64,000 nucleotides of DNA from Endotrypanum monterogeii (GCA_000333855.2 CM007320.1:3334350-3398349); one strand, 5' to 3'; numbered from the stretch's first letter, positions 1 through 10,773 are shown. Numbers and translations: made by a program. Notes: generated by a model not told the origin, from the letters alone.

Positions 1-452
1 GGCCACCGAACTCCTCCGCCCGAAAAGCACAGTCATCTAAGAAAAACAACAACAGAACAGACACAACATACACATACATACACGTACAGATGTGAGTGTA
101 AAGAAATACTACACTTCATTTCGCCTGATCACCAGACTACCGCACACCGTTCCTCTCATACCGCCTTCCAACCCCCCCCTAAAACAACAAAAAAAGAAAG
201 GATTCATCGTTAATAGGAGAAGAGGGGGGGCGGAGGGCGGAGGACGAGGAGAGAAAAGAGGCGAGCAGTCAACACAAGAGTCTGAGAGAAATATATATAA
301 TAAAAAAAACGAAAATGAAAAGGTACATGAGATGTGCAGAGTGTATGCTAAAATCTTACGCCGTGCTTCTAACGTGAATCGTTCATTTCTTCTTCTTTCC
401 TATGAACGATGTAAAAAAAAAAGAAAATTTACAAAACAAATTCGAGTTTGAT
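1..452. other. Spacer downstream of the kDNA-binding protein gene
   Basis: No convincing gene. In transcript (minus) sense this is the 3' UTR of the gene ending at 453 and the start of the next spacer. The G/A-rich block at about 215-260 reads as a long C/T tract on the minus strand and could be the splice-acceptor tract of a gene lying beyond position 1. Confidence 0.5.
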
Positions 453-1049
453 TCACTTCTTGATGACAATCGCTCGGGTAGTCTTTCGGGCCTTAGCCTT
501 GGCCTTGGGCTTGGCGGCAGTCTTTGTCTTGGGCTTGGCGGAAGCTTTGGCCTTGTGTTTCATCGATGACTTCACCTTTGAAGCCGTGTTGGGCTTGGCT
601 GCGGACTTTGGTTTGGAGGCAGAATTTTTTTTAACTTTTTTCCTCAAGGCTTTTTTAGCTGAGGTCACACTCTTGACGTTTCCCTCCTTGAGGGCTTTGG
701 CGACCTGCAGATCGAGAGGCTTATGGAGCTCGTATAACTGGGACAAAGCAGCGAATCGCTTGCGGTAGTTGAGGCCTTTCACCACTTTGTAGTTTTGACG
801 AACAAATTCTGCAAACTCTGTCTTTCGGCGGGAGCGTTTGGCGCGCTTCGCCTTGCGCAGGTTCGGGTACACCTGCGCCCTTTTCTTCAGATCGCGGCGT
901 TGCTGTAGCGAGAGTCCATTGTACATTTTAGAGAGCAGTTTCCCACGCTTGGCGATGGAAACACCCTGCAGTGCGGAATTATTCTTCTGGTCCATGAGAA
1001 AGATAGAAAACGGGCTAACGCCGCGGAGGATACGAGCTGCGCGAAACAT
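453..1049 (-). CDS. Kinetoplast DNA-associated (histone H1-like) protein
   Basis: Predicted 198-residue, very basic protein that should bind and compact kinetoplast DNA in the mitochondrion. I start it at the ATG at 1049, because the upstream in-frame extension is encoded by poly-A/T spacer and a clear splice acceptor lies at 1085-1086. The N-terminus MFRAARILRG looks like the short cleavable mitochondrial presequence typical of Crithidia and Leishmania KAP proteins. Residues 35-110 are helical, rich in K, R, Y and F, and loosely resemble an HMG-box core. From residue about 130 the protein becomes a Lys/Ala/Ser/Pro tail built of short AKPK-like repeats, as in histone H1 and KAPs. Family assignment is by composition, length and presequence. 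Which KAP paralogue it is cannot be told. Confidence 0.8.
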   Translation of the reverse strand: MFRAARILRGVSPFSIFLMDQKNNSALQGVSIAKRGKLLSKMYNGLSLQQRRDLKKRAQVYPNLRKAKRAKRSRRKTEFAEFVRQNYKVVKGLNYRKRFAALSQLYELHKPLDLQVAKALKEGNVKSVTSAKKALRKKVKKNSASKPKSAAKPNTASKVKSSMKHKAKASAKPKTKTAAKPKAKAKARKTTRAIVIKK

Positions 1050-1084
1050 TGTTGGTGACTGATGTTTTTTTTTTTGTCGTGGAT

Positions 1085-1110
1085 CTAAAAAAAAAAAAAG
1101 TGAAAAAAAA
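1085..1110 (-). promoter_or_regulatory. Trans-splice acceptor of the kDNA-binding protein gene
   Basis: In transcript sense a T-run of 13 (plus-strand A-run 1087-1099), preceded by a second T-run, ends directly in AG (plus-strand CT at 1085-1086). This is a textbook pyrimidine tract plus AG. It would leave a 5' UTR of 35 nt, including an 11-nt A-run, before the ATG at 1049. Confidence 0.65.
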
Positions 1111-2234
1111 GGTGAGCAATCCAAACGGAAAAAGAGAAGGTTGGTGCAGTATCCTTGGCAGCTACGTCAACCACGACTCACTGAAGCAGTCGAGCTAAAT
1201 CAAAATCTATGAAAACACTTTATATCTTGGCGTGCTGATGGCCGCGGGTACAGAAGAAGGAAAACAAAAAACAGAAGCGTGTCAAACGAACAGCAGTGGA
1301 AAGTTATTGATTGGTCACACTCGGCTACGAGATGAGGCTGGGACGAGCGAAGAGAATACCTCTCTCAGACTTTTTTTGAAAAAAAAATGTGCGTGCTGCC
1401 CTGCGGGTGATGAGGTGCGTGAACGACACTTTTGAAAGATAATGATAATGTGGAGGCCAACACGTAAATTCAGGGTAAACGAAACAACGAAGCAGAACAT
1501 ATATACTGATGATGCATTACAGTTTTATCAAAGACACGAGAGCGGAAAGCGAAGGGAAGCGTTGGGCCAGCCGCAACTCTTTGCCATGTGAAGAGCGGCG
1601 GTGTAGAAGTGGACCGCTCGGCAGCTATCCAGCTAAGCACAACGCCCCAGTAAGTGTGCTTTTTATTTTTCTTCCACTTCGAAGAAACGTTTCCATTACT
1701 CAGGTCTGTTTATTTGTTGTTCAGAAGCCATCATAACTGCACGGCGTCATCATAACACAGTCAGCACACAACTAATCGGTACGAGTGGAGGAGAGTGGAA
1801 AAAAAGGGGGAAGACACCGCTTCTCACAGTACCAATAATTTCTTGTTGGTGTGGATGCATAAAGTGAGTAGTTGAGACTACTTGTACATCTAGATCTGCA
1901 TGTGAGATCTCATGTCAGGACCATCGCGTGGAGATGAGAGCAAGACGAATAAACCCTTTACTCGGCCGTATGGATACGCGGCAGCCCGAGGGCACAGTTT
2001 CACAACATAGCGGGGAGTGTCGAGTGGGGATAAACACAGAAAAACAAAGAACACCATAGGGGAGGGGGAATGTTCAGCTCCGCTTTCATGACAGTAGGAA
2101 AAAAAAAGGAATTGGAGCGGTGGTGCCAGATGGACTTGAGCTAATTCAGCAAAGCATGACTGCCATACCAGAACGTAGTAGGCTCTCTGCACCACCTCCT
2201 CCGCACCTTTTTGAATATCTTCTGCCCACCCCCT

Positions 2235-2286
<52 letters not shown>

Positions 2287-2333
2287 CAGCTCGTCATACA
2301 TGAAGAAAAAAAAAGACTCACTTGTCAATCTCT
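1111..2333. other. Spacer between the kDNA-binding and taxilin-like genes
   Basis: No ORF here has protein-like composition. It contains a (CA)n tract and poly-A runs. No RNA gene was recognised. Confidence 0.5.
2236..2284. repeat. (CA)n microsatellite
   Basis: Uninterrupted CA dinucleotide run of about 49 bp, just downstream in transcript sense of the stop codon of the taxilin-like gene, so probably in its 3' UTR. Confidence 0.95.
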
Positions 2334-3212
2334 CTACTCTACAACTTCAGTCTGCGCACCACCACCACCATCCTGATCGGGCAACGTAAGCATTCTTGTG
2401 ATGTTCTCGAAAGTGACAATCTGGGTCCGCACTGTTTCCACCTTTTCCGCCAGTGCAGAGACCTTCGCGAGCTCCTTGTCCCGCTCTGCCTTACTATTCG
2501 CAGCGCGCCGCCTAATCATTTCTAGATCGCTGCTGAGCGCCTTCAGGGTACGGGTGTTACGATCCTTTTCTAGTGAAGCCGACTCGTACAATTTCTTGGC
2601 TGCGTTCAGCTGTCCCTGAATCACAGAAAACCGGGATAAAAACTCATCAACCTTGGCTTGGATTTCCTCCTGTGCTGCCTTGGCAACCCTCAGCTCCTCC
2701 GTTTCCGCCTCCAACTGTTTCTGTAGCTCGGGAGCACGGCGGATGTTCTCCTCATGCTTCTCGGCAAGCGTCTGCATTTCGATATCACGCCTCCCCACAA
2801 GCGCTTCAAACTTTTCCTTGCCAGAGTTTGAATGTTGATTATAGATCTCCTTCTGTTGCAAGAGCAGGACCTTGCGCGACTCCGCGCGCTGCTCGCGCTG
2901 CACCAGATCCCTCGACAGCTCATCTGCCTCGGCGATGTTCTTTTTCAGCTCCTCTGAAAGGTTTTTCTTCTGCAGATTATCCTCCTCCTGTAGCGCCGTG
3001 TACTTCGCGTCTGATTCCAGATTCATCTTCTCGAGTGTCTCTTGCAAACTCTTCAGTTTCCCAAACTTTTCTCGCTCAACGACAAGTTCCTGACGAAGAT
3101 CTTTTTCTTGTTTTAGCTTGTTCTCCAGCTCCTGGTGCTTCACTTCTAGCTCTAGTTTGCGGTCACGGATGCGAAGCAGCTGCTTTACCAGTCGATCATT
3201 TAAAGCAGACAT
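2334..3212 (-). CDS. Taxilin-like coiled-coil protein
   Basis: 292 residues, nearly all predicted coiled coil (heptads rich in E, K, L and Q) except a glycine-rich tail ending GGGGAQTEVVE. Two stretches recall the taxilin (myosin-like coiled-coil) family. One is around residues 45-100, with a K-L-x-S-L-x-x-x-L-E-K-x-N pattern followed by E-E-D-x-x-x-K-x-L-S-E. The other is around residues 185-240, with E-F-L-S-R-F followed by a K-D-R-x-x-x-x-L-K-x-L-x-x-x-L pattern near an R-R-R. In animals taxilins bind syntaxins and act in vesicle traffic, and one is ciliary. The role here is inferred only. The ATG at 3212 is the only plausible start. Coiled coils align easily by chance, so the family call is moderate, while the gene itself is secure. 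Confidence 0.7.
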   Translation of the reverse strand: MSALNDRLVKQLLRIRDRKLELEVKHQELENKLKQEKDLRQELVVEREKFGKLKSLQETLEKMNLESDAKYTALQEEDNLQKKNLSEELKKNIAEADELSRDLVQREQRAESRKVLLLQQKEIYNQHSNSGKEKFEALVGRRDIEMQTLAEKHEENIRRAPELQKQLEAETEELRVAKAAQEEIQAKVDEFLSRFSVIQGQLNAAKKLYESASLEKDRNTRTLKALSSDLEMIRRRAANSKAERDKELAKVSALAEKVETVRTQIVTFENITRMLTLPDQDGGGGAQTEVVE

Positions 3213-3296
3213 GATTACAAGAGAGATGTATTAGTTGCGCGCGCGCGTGTGTATTTGTATTTGTACTTGCGTAGAAACGATTTGCTTTTTTTTTCT

Positions 3297-3299
<3 letters not shown>

Positions 3300-3327
<28 letters not shown>
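3300..3327. repeat. (AT)n microsatellite
   Basis: Uninterrupted AT run of about 28 bp, about 90 bp upstream (transcript sense) of the taxilin-like start codon. Confidence 0.95.
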
Positions 3328-3331
<4 letters not shown>

Positions 3332-3639
3332 CCCCCTTTCCCTTTGTATAACTCAGAGAAGTTGGGAGTCCGAGGCGGGAAAATTGGGAAGAAGCTCGTG
3401 AGATAGCAGACACATACACACAGACCAAAGCAAATCGAAAAAAAAAAAACCGAGAACGCGCCACAAAAATGAAGAGCAGAAAGCAGTAGCAGGAGTTCTA
3501 TGCAAGGGATAAATCTGGAGTCTTTCTCTCGTTTGACACAGTCATCTTTTTTTGCTTCGCCTCTGAGGTAAGTAGAATAGTCAGAAGGGAAAGATATTCT
3601 TTTCGGACTTGAAAATATTTTTCCCGAAATAGAGTATAT

Positions 3640-3661
3640 TATATATATATATATATATATT
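3640..3661. repeat. (AT)n microsatellite
   Basis: Uninterrupted AT run of about 22 bp in the spacer. Confidence 0.95.
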
Positions 3662-4948
3662 CTTTTTTGTTCACGTACTCGTTCGTATGTCTTCTAAAAG
3701 TCAGCAGAAATCTAAACTCTGCTGCAATCCACTGCGCAACGCTCGGGAAAGGGCAGGGGAGCAATAACATAGACAAAGAAGATGTTTGGTTTCAGCAGTA
3801 GTGGTAATTTATGATGTACACACAAAAGGGAGTCCCCGAAAAAGAAAAAAAAACTTACCTGTAGAGAGGTCGGGTTTCTGTAACCGCGAGCTCTCCAGAG
3901 AAAAAAAAAACCCAGCAGACTGAAAAAACACATTTTTTTTCACGGGTGCTTCAGTGATTGCTGTTTGGTAGATATTCATGTGACACTCCTAGCCAGAGGT
4001 AACGCGTGCGTAAGTATATGTATATACGTGTGTGTGTGTGTAACACAGATGCAACAAAAAGATGATCGGCTAGCCTGTGCAAGAACAATTCTGTCGGAAA
4101 CAAGCATCGCGGCACGTGAACAGTTTCGATCCCCCTCCCTTCCCAATAAAAGACTTCAATGCTCACATGCAGTGTGAAGGGAAGAGAGACTGAGCAATGA
4201 TAATTTCGATGACAGTGTCAATATATATATATGCCCCCTCCTCTCCCCGCTGCCCACTAACAAATATATACAAAACATATATAAACACCGGCTCGCTGAA
4301 GATGCAAAGGTGCTCCGTTTCCCTTGTCGTACATATACAACTTGAGAACGCGTATGAGGCTCTAGTGATCACCGTTCGAGGTGCGCTTCCGTCCCATAAT
4401 AGATGAGCTTCAAAACCTAACTAGATATACTACATCTTGGTACAACTAACCTCCAACAGCTCCCGAGAGCAGATACGCAGAACCGATCTCGCCACAAGCG
4501 ACTTCCATTTCGGAGAGAGGGGAGAAGTCGATCACGAGGATATCCAATTTTTGTTCGTTTTGTTTTCCGGAGTGTTCATGATAGATAAGCAATGAGCAAA
4601 CATACAAGAAATGAAAAGGGGAGGGGTTGCTGATGGAAAATGGAATTACAAAATAAGAACTATCGCACAGTAGATTTCACCGCGGACGCGTACACACACA
4701 AACAAACAAAAAAAAAATTGAACGAGCAATAAAAAAAAAGAGCGAGAATCAAGGCTAAAATAGAAAAACTGATGTAGGAAAAAAAAAAGAACGGAGAAGA
4801 TCGAGATTTGCATAACGGTCGCTTTTTGTCGCTGGTGACAGAGAAACACAACGTGCCGCTTGTGTTGACAACTTTTTTTGTTGTTTGTTTAAATTGTTCT
4901 TTTGGAGGAAATCCTCTTCTCGGAACAAGAGGAAATTCTTTCCTAAAT

Positions 4949-6829
4949 TCAGGAGTCGCGTAGATCCTCGGCAACAAACTTTCTGAAGTTTGCCGCGCCT
5001 CGGTTGGATATTTCGGGGATAGTCAAAAAGACAATTTTACGTGGGACGGTGGCATCAAACATATACAGTGTGACGTCGCCACAGTAGTGCGAGTGAACGT
5101 CCTTTGTCACTTTCTGTAACATATTCTCACATACCCCACATGGAAACAGGGGATTCGGTTCTTTGTTGTGGGACATCCCGTGCACGAACACCTCACGAAC
5201 AGCCCAGGTGGGCACGCCCATCGAAGCGAGCTTACCCATCGCATTCTGCTCGGAGCAGCGTGAGCCACTTGGCGTGCTGAGCTCATAGTTCACTGCGATG
5301 ACACCTCGTCGTGCGCACCGACACCACGAACCGCTCGGTGTCCCTATCTCCTCATCGCCAGACGGCAGGGGTACCACAGTTACTACTTCAGCAGGTGTGT
5401 TGTCGGAGTTATCACCGTTGCAATGGCAACGGCACTTGTTTACATCCACAAATGTGAGAACAGACGTCACCACTGGCCGTGTTGGGTCGTTCTTGCGCCA
5501 GCTGCAGTGTACATGTGTTCGGCAGAAGCTCTCAATCATCCGCGTGACATTCATGAAGAAGGTATTGGGGTGTTCCCTCTTTAGATCGATAACGGTGAAG
5601 GCTTCGACGGAGCCGTAGCGAGCACGAATCAACGAGCAGGCATTCATCACAAATGGGGCAACCTGGAGTTGAGAAAAGACAGAGGCGGTCAGCTTGAGCA
5701 AGTCGCCAACCGTTTTCAGGAATGCAGGGAGCACAACAGGCGCCTCAATGTGTGGAAACGCTAGCAGCGCGCTCTCTAGTGACATTTTTGTGTCCAAGTC
5801 TCGGACAACCGACAGCGTTAGAAAAGCTTCGGCCCACCGAGGGGGTACTCTGGTCGCAAGTAAATCGAAGGCGGTGTTGCCGAGTACCTGGATGTCACCC
5901 ACGGTGAATACGCCCTGTGCGTCGAGAAACTCGTAGAAACTTTCCGCCTCCTCTTGGGAGAGCGCTTCGCTCATTGCCAGCGGCCCCCTTTCCCGAAGAC
6001 TAACTTCCGATGACTGAATCTGTCTCGGCACTACCGCGTTGTTCGCGTGAATGTACAAACAGGCGAGACCGTTACGGCATTTTTTGTTGAAACGGCACAT
6101 CGTCGGCACCACAGCGGAGACCACATTCGCTGCCTTTAAACCCAGAGCGAAAAAGTATCCAGCAGTTGGCTCTATTTCACCCTGCGCCAGACGCACGTTC
6201 TGCCCGGCGCGCGCGGCCGTCATCGGCAGCCTTGGCAACGTTTCCAGTCGCATGCGCCATGCCCCGGGCTTGAAGTGAATGCGATCACACAAACAATCTG
6301 ACTTCTCACAGCCGCGGAAACAACGATGAACTTTTTTGGGTGAAACATAAAAGCGAATGGGTGGCGGCTGAACATCGCGCTTGTGGAAAAGATAAAATGC
6401 GACACCGGCTTTACCCGCGGCTTGTGCCACCGCGCTCGTGGGGAATAGAGAAGCATCGAAGCTGCCGCTGATGAAGGCTGGCGACACACGGCTCTTTTCT
6501 TCCAGGGCTAGGTGATTAGATCTCAGCGGCGACTTCTCCGATGGCGTCAGTGGCGGCGACAAGGTTGGATAGAGTAAAGGAGTCGGGCCACGGGAATGCT
6601 TTTCTTCCAATGCGGCCAAACCTTCCGAGGTTGTAGAGGCATCCCGAGCCACCGGCAAGAAGCTTCCTGTAGAGCCAGTGGCGAGATATTCATCGTCGGA
6701 AAACAGTGCGGAGTGGTTCACCGTGAGAGCAAGTACAACGTAGGACTGTGCTTGCTGTGCCTCTTTGAAAGGAAGGTACCCCTTGTAAAAAGAGATCGAA
6801 TTAAACGTTTCGGCTGCGATTTCGGACAT
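4949..6829 (-). CDS. CCCH zinc-finger protein, probable RNA-binding
   Basis: 626 residues from the ATG at 6829 (MSEIAAE...). The longer in-frame extension is phenylalanine-rich translated poly-T and lies beyond the splice acceptor at 6843. A canonical CCCH finger, C-x5-C-x5-C-x3-H (CRFNKKCRNGLACLYIH), sits near residues 243-259. A second cysteine-rich element with Cys and His (CFRGCEKSDCLCDRIH) sits near 170-186. Further pairs occur towards the C-terminus: CHC, WCRC, and CGVC followed about 20 residues later by HSHYC, possibly another zinc site. Kinetoplastids use many CCCH proteins to control mRNA stability and translation, because they lack gene-by-gene transcription control. The specific target is unknown. 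The middle (about 300-480) looks globular and was not recognised. Confidence 0.8.
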   Translation of the reverse strand: MSEIAAETFNSISFYKGYLPFKEAQQAQSYVVLALTVNHSALFSDDEYLATGSTGSFLPVARDASTTSEGLAALEEKHSRGPTPLLYPTLSPPLTPSEKSPLRSNHLALEEKSRVSPAFISGSFDASLFPTSAVAQAAGKAGVAFYLFHKRDVQPPPIRFYVSPKKVHRCFRGCEKSDCLCDRIHFKPGAWRMRLETLPRLPMTAARAGQNVRLAQGEIEPTAGYFFALGLKAANVVSAVVPTMCRFNKKCRNGLACLYIHANNAVVPRQIQSSEVSLRERGPLAMSEALSQEEAESFYEFLDAQGVFTVGDIQVLGNTAFDLLATRVPPRWAEAFLTLSVVRDLDTKMSLESALLAFPHIEAPVVLPAFLKTVGDLLKLTASVFSQLQVAPFVMNACSLIRARYGSVEAFTVIDLKREHPNTFFMNVTRMIESFCRTHVHCSWRKNDPTRPVVTSVLTFVDVNKCRCHCNGDNSDNTPAEVVTVVPLPSGDEEIGTPSGSWCRCARRGVIAVNYELSTPSGSRCSEQNAMGKLASMGVPTWAVREVFVHGMSHNKEPNPLFPCGVCENMLQKVTKDVHSHYCGDVTLYMFDATVPRKIVFLTIPEISNRGAANFRKFVAEDLRDS

Positions 6830-6842
6830 GGTTCGAGAAAGA

Positions 6843-6942
6843 CTATGGGAGGGAGGAAATATAATAATAAAAGCACGTAGAAACAGTGCAAACAAAATGT
6901 AGGAATTACACAGCGCGAAAAAAAAAAAAAAAAGAAAAAAAA
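6843..6942 (-). promoter_or_regulatory. Trans-splice acceptor of the CCCH gene
   Basis: In transcript sense a 25-nt T-rich tract (complement of 6918-6942) is followed by 73 nt without any AG, then a second pyrimidine stretch and the first AG (plus-strand CT at 6843-6844). The resulting 5' UTR would be only 13 nt. Confidence 0.6.
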
Positions 6943-7641
6943 GATGGAGAAAATAAATTAATATATGCACATCTAACTGAAGTGCTAATGTCACACACAA
7001 AGAGAGTTCGCGGTAAAAAAAAAAGATGTTTTTTTGAGTTTCCTATCGAGTGTGTTCGGGATGCCAAAGGTTCAACTTTTCCCACTCCTGTACAGAAACT
7101 TCTTTGTGGTTGTTTTTTGTTGGGGGCGACTGGGTAAGCAGAGGGAGTATGGGGCGACAAAATTCACTTCTTAGTTCTTTTGAGGCCGCACAGACGCACA
7201 CAGATACGGAAAAGGGGAAAAAAAAAACGATCCCCTGCCCCCTAACCCACGCCCTCTCGCCTACGATCACGTCACAAAATCGATGCTAATTTTCCCTAAT
7301 GAATTCTCCTTTGTAAACTAAATCCAGCTAAACCCCCTGTGATGTCTCTACACCAGTTCTTTTTTTTGTTGTTTGTTCTAGGAAAGCGAACGAAAAGAGA
7401 CTGCACAACTCAGACGACGTGACGGGGACGTGAGTGCGCGTATGTGTGACAAAGGTGTGAGGTGAAAGAGATTCAACCGGTAGGTTGACAAAAAAAAACA
7501 ATAAGAGAAAAGGGTAGACGCGTCAGAGGTGAACGGTAGAGTTCATCAGCACGACCATTAAGTTTTTTTTTCTTTCTTCTACGTCTGAATCACTTCTTTA
7601 GGCAAGAAGTAAAGAGAGAAAAAAGCACCCAAAAGCGGTTA

Positions 7642-7658
7642 CCTGACCCCTAGTCAGG
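7642..7658. repeat. Short inverted repeat (6-bp stem)
   Basis: CCTGAC, a five-base loop, then GTCAGG: a perfect 6-bp stem at the edge of the GC-rich island. It may be chance. Confidence 0.5.
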
Positions 7659-8553
7659 CAGGAATTCAGCTCCCGGAATCTATTGAGGGGGGGCTGTCCT
7701 GCCCAACTTACCTCTCCCTCCCCCGTTCGCCGCCGGGGGGCCGACTGCCTCCTCTGCACACCGCACCTCCCCCCCTCCATCGCCCGCCTGCTGTCCTGCA
7801 AAACGCAATGCGTCTTCAGCACACGGCGGGCAGTTTCCGTGTAACGCATGCCACGGCACCAAACAGACCACGTCCACCGCTATGCACACACAGCACGAGC
7901 AGGGGCTTCTGTTGCGTGGTTCGCTTCCAGCCTGGGTAGGATGAGGACACGATAAGCTCAGCGAGGGGTGGGTGGTCAACAGCAGACTGGGGAATCCTCG
8001 CGAGCCATGCACCCCCCCCCTCTGCATGTACACTGCGTCCCCGCTTTCCTCGCGGCTTCCGGGGCGCTGTCACTCTCAACAGGAGGTCGAGACTTCACAC
8101 AACACAATTTTGGGGTCCCGATGAGGAGGATGGTGTAGCGAAGGGCAAATGCGTAATTTATTCAGCAGCCCTCGCTGCCGCCCCCCCCCCGCCCTCCGCC
8201 CTCCACCCAAGTGCCCCGAGGAGAGGGTGGGGGTGATCATACATATTCTGTACAGAGGGGTACAGGGAGGCGAAGTGGGGTTGCGTGGAATGAATTAGTG
8301 ATATCAGTCACGACCTAACCTCCCCTTCCTCCAGACACTTTGTTTTCTCTTCATGTCTGCCTTTGGAGGAAAGGACACTATGGCAGTAAGGGTTTGTAGG
8401 GTGTGGAGGCGGCTGTTACACCCAGGTGCACTGTTATCTGTGTGAAAATCAAACTCTGATCGAAAATATTTTGAGTTTATTTCATCTACGCTAATCAATT
8501 GCGTAGCAAGAAAATGTAACAAGCTGGCGTACATGTGCTGCGATGAGCAAGAA

Positions 8554-8575
8554 ATATATATATATATATATATAT
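8554..8575. repeat. (AT)n microsatellite
   Basis: Uninterrupted AT run of about 22 bp followed by a T-run. Confidence 0.95.
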
Positions 8576-9588
8576 TTTTTTTTCTTCTACTCTAGCATTC
8601 CCCTATTTTTTTTTTCTCAAGCCTGGAAACCGGAGGAGAAAAGAGGGAGGTTGTTGTGTGAAGAACGCGCATTGCTCAAAGTATACAACGTCCTCGAACC
8701 ACGTGGATGCTCGCACATACAGTAGTGCTCATGTACACATGCAGGTGTATGTCCCCAGGAACCAAGGGGATAGAAAATGGCGCAATCAATAAAAAACGCA
8801 CCTTTGCCCCCCCCCCCCTCCCCTCTCCCCCAGCAACAGAAAAAAATAGGCCAGTCCACGGATGACAACAACAAACTTCATTTTTAAAAAAGGGAATCAA
8901 TGAGCTCCAGTGTTATCTCATGACGGGGAGGACCAGAGCGAGAAGCACAATAAGCAGACCCTGTGAAAGTTGCGCGTCCATAAACCAATATTTGAGGGGT
9001 GGAGGATGACCACCGCCCGAGACTCTTTCAAAAATCACAGCACCGGAGGCAAAAGAAAAAACGAAAAAAAAATCGCTAGATTGAAAATGACAGAACAGCA
9101 GTATACAACCTTCATTGTCTCGGTACCACTCGCTGGTTGCGTTCAACCACACCCAACTCCTCTCAGTAACCGGCAGACCTCGGAAGAGGAACCTTCACGT
9201 CAAGTGAGGAAGTCTCTTGACAGAAAATCCATTTTTTTTTGTATTTGTCAAGGGGTGGTTTCTTGGGCACGCGGCGCTGTTAGGGGGAAGGGTCAACAAA
9301 CCCAGCCTCACGGATATGTAAAAACAAGCTCGATAAAAAGACCCAGCAGCGAAAGTGGGAAGGGGTTGAACTCATCTGGTGGGTAATGGAGAAAGGAGAT
9401 GTGAATGCCACCCAATATAGAATTGTGAGACAGCCGTCCACATCACATACAGGCAAACACGTATGCACTTTAACGACCGGTGTGCTTAGTTTATGATGCG
9501 ATGGACATCTCGCATCCTCCCTGCTTTCTGCTTCTTTCCGTCCATGCACATGCGGTTGGTGGAATTAAGCTGAGGAAAACACGCATGC

Positions 9589-10773
9589 TCACTGAGAACC
9601 TCGTTCTTGACTCCATAAATCCCCGGTGCGAAAAGCTTCACCAAGAACGTCCGCGTCGTAGTCAAAAAAAGGATCGAGGACGAAGGGTTGCACACAGTTA
9701 TCCTCTTCTGCTATGATCTCCTTGAGATCGGCCAGGAAACCTGCGTTGCCTGAGTCTGTACGAGTCCCGTAGTGAAGATCAAATGGCTCCGGTGCATCCT
9801 CGAGTCCAGGTAGGGCAACTATTTCCCCTGAAAATACGCTTGTGGAGTCGCTCTCGCTGCGACTTGGGCGGCGGTGCTCGAGAGCGTGGTGTGTGCGATC
9901 GGTGTCCCAGGCTGCTGACGTGGGCGATACAACGGTTGATTCGAGGTGAAGTGCAGCCGGTTTCTGTGTCTCCTCACCATCGAGGCCAAGTATTTCATCC
10001 AGCGTTGGGAGGGAACCCGGTGCAGACAGGCTGGGCAGAGTGACATGTGCCTCATCTTCAAGGATACACGGCGGAGTTGTTGATTCGAAATAATTGTCGA
10101 AGCTGGTGGTCACCTCCGTCACACCACCCTCAATGAAGGCGACGATGTTGCCCGTTCGCGTTTCCTCTTCCAAGCGAAGCGTCTCTAGTCCCTCGCAGTC
10201 CTCTTTGGCGGACACAGAAGGTCCTGCATCCGTTGCTGCTGCCTGCGTCGTGTCGCTATATGGCCACTGTCGAGTGCTACTTTTCTTGAAGTGTGTGGTG
10301 AAGGGAGGCCTGCCATGTATCCTCTCCTCCACTTCCCTGCTTTGACTCGTTTCGCAAACATCTTGCTGGGCCTTTATTTCGTGATGCTGAAGTCGTCGAT
10401 GCAGTTCTGTGGGGGTGTCCTCTGATTGGTGTGTCTTCCGGCGCCAACCGTCCTCTGCTGCGTTCACGGAAGAAGGGAGTTTCTGATCATCCTCAAGCTT
10501 GGCAAGCGCGCTCACTCGATCATTGCGGGTGAGCTGTAAAAAACTGGCGACGAAGCCCGCGGCGTCCTCCTCACGACTATTCAAGAAGGCCGCCAACACA
10601 CCCTGCATTGAATGCGGTGAGGGAGAGGGGTCATGGTGCGCGATCGCCGTCGGCTGCGTAGAGAGCGGGGGATCCCCTGTATTTCGCTGGGTATGCTTTC
10701 CTGCAGAGGAGCGCAGGTGAGGATCTTCGACATCAACCGACTCCGAATACAGTATCGCATCAGGAGATAGCAT
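9589..10773 (-). CDS. Hypothetical acidic protein
   Basis: 394 residues with an ATG at 10773. No family recognised. The composition is acidic and rich in E, D, S, T and P, and the protein looks largely disordered. Short stretches that look ordered or helical are residues 57-92 (GVLAAFLNSREEDAAGFVAS...), about 250-265 (LPTLDEILGLDG) and the C-terminus 345-385 (AGFLADLKEIIAEED, then FVLDPFFDYDADVLGEAF). Short acidic-hydrophobic segments of this type often act as docking motifs, but that is inference. Balanced codon use, a stop-free 1.2 kb frame and the shared strand support a real gene. It is flanked by the two longest kinds of spacer: 2.8 kb downstream and 7 kb upstream. Confidence 0.75.
   Translation of the reverse strand: MLSPDAILYSESVDVEDPHLRSSAGKHTQRNTGDPPLSTQPTAIAHHDPSPSPHSMQGVLAAFLNSREEDAAGFVASFLQLTRNDRVSALAKLEDDQKLPSSVNAAEDGWRRKTHQSEDTPTELHRRLQHHEIKAQQDVCETSQSREVEERIHGRPPFTTHFKKSSTRQWPYSDTTQAAATDAGPSVSAKEDCEGLETLRLEEETRTGNIVAFIEGGVTEVTTSFDNYFESTTPPCILEDEAHVTLPSLSAPGSLPTLDEILGLDGEETQKPAALHLESTVVSPTSAAWDTDRTHHALEHRRPSRSESDSTSVFSGEIVALPGLEDAPEPFDLHYGTRTDSGNAGFLADLKEIIAEEDNCVQPFVLDPFFDYDADVLGEAFRTGDLWSQERGSQ

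Larger units (their letters stand above)
3213..4948. other. Spacer between the taxilin-like and CCCH genes
   Basis: No convincing gene. It holds two (AT)n tracts and many poly-A runs. A possible acceptor for the taxilin-like gene is the AG complementary to CT at 3395-3396, following a T-run complementary to 3438-3449. Confidence 0.5.
6943..9588. other. Spacer with a GC-rich island at about 7660-8230
   Basis: No convincing gene. At 7660-8230 the plus strand switches to C-rich, GC-rich sequence, unlike the purine/poly-A-rich plus strand of most other spacers. Overlapping minus-strand ORFs there lack protein-like composition. A small hairpin lies at 7642-7658 and an AT run at 8554-8575. Confidence 0.45.

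Noticed and set aside
1890..2328. ORFs rich in Cys-Val or Thr-His
   Set aside because: They are translations of the (CA)n tract, as are similar ORFs at 15648-15989 and around 60.8 kb.
7680..8079. Overlapping minus-strand ORFs in the GC-rich island
   Set aside because: Several frames are open together, as expected from GC-rich sequence, and the products are low-complexity Pro/Gly/Cys/Ser-rich.
8304..8534. Minus-strand 76-codon ORF with an ATG
   Set aside because: Short, no recognisable motif, and its start borders an AT microsatellite. No clear acceptor upstream.
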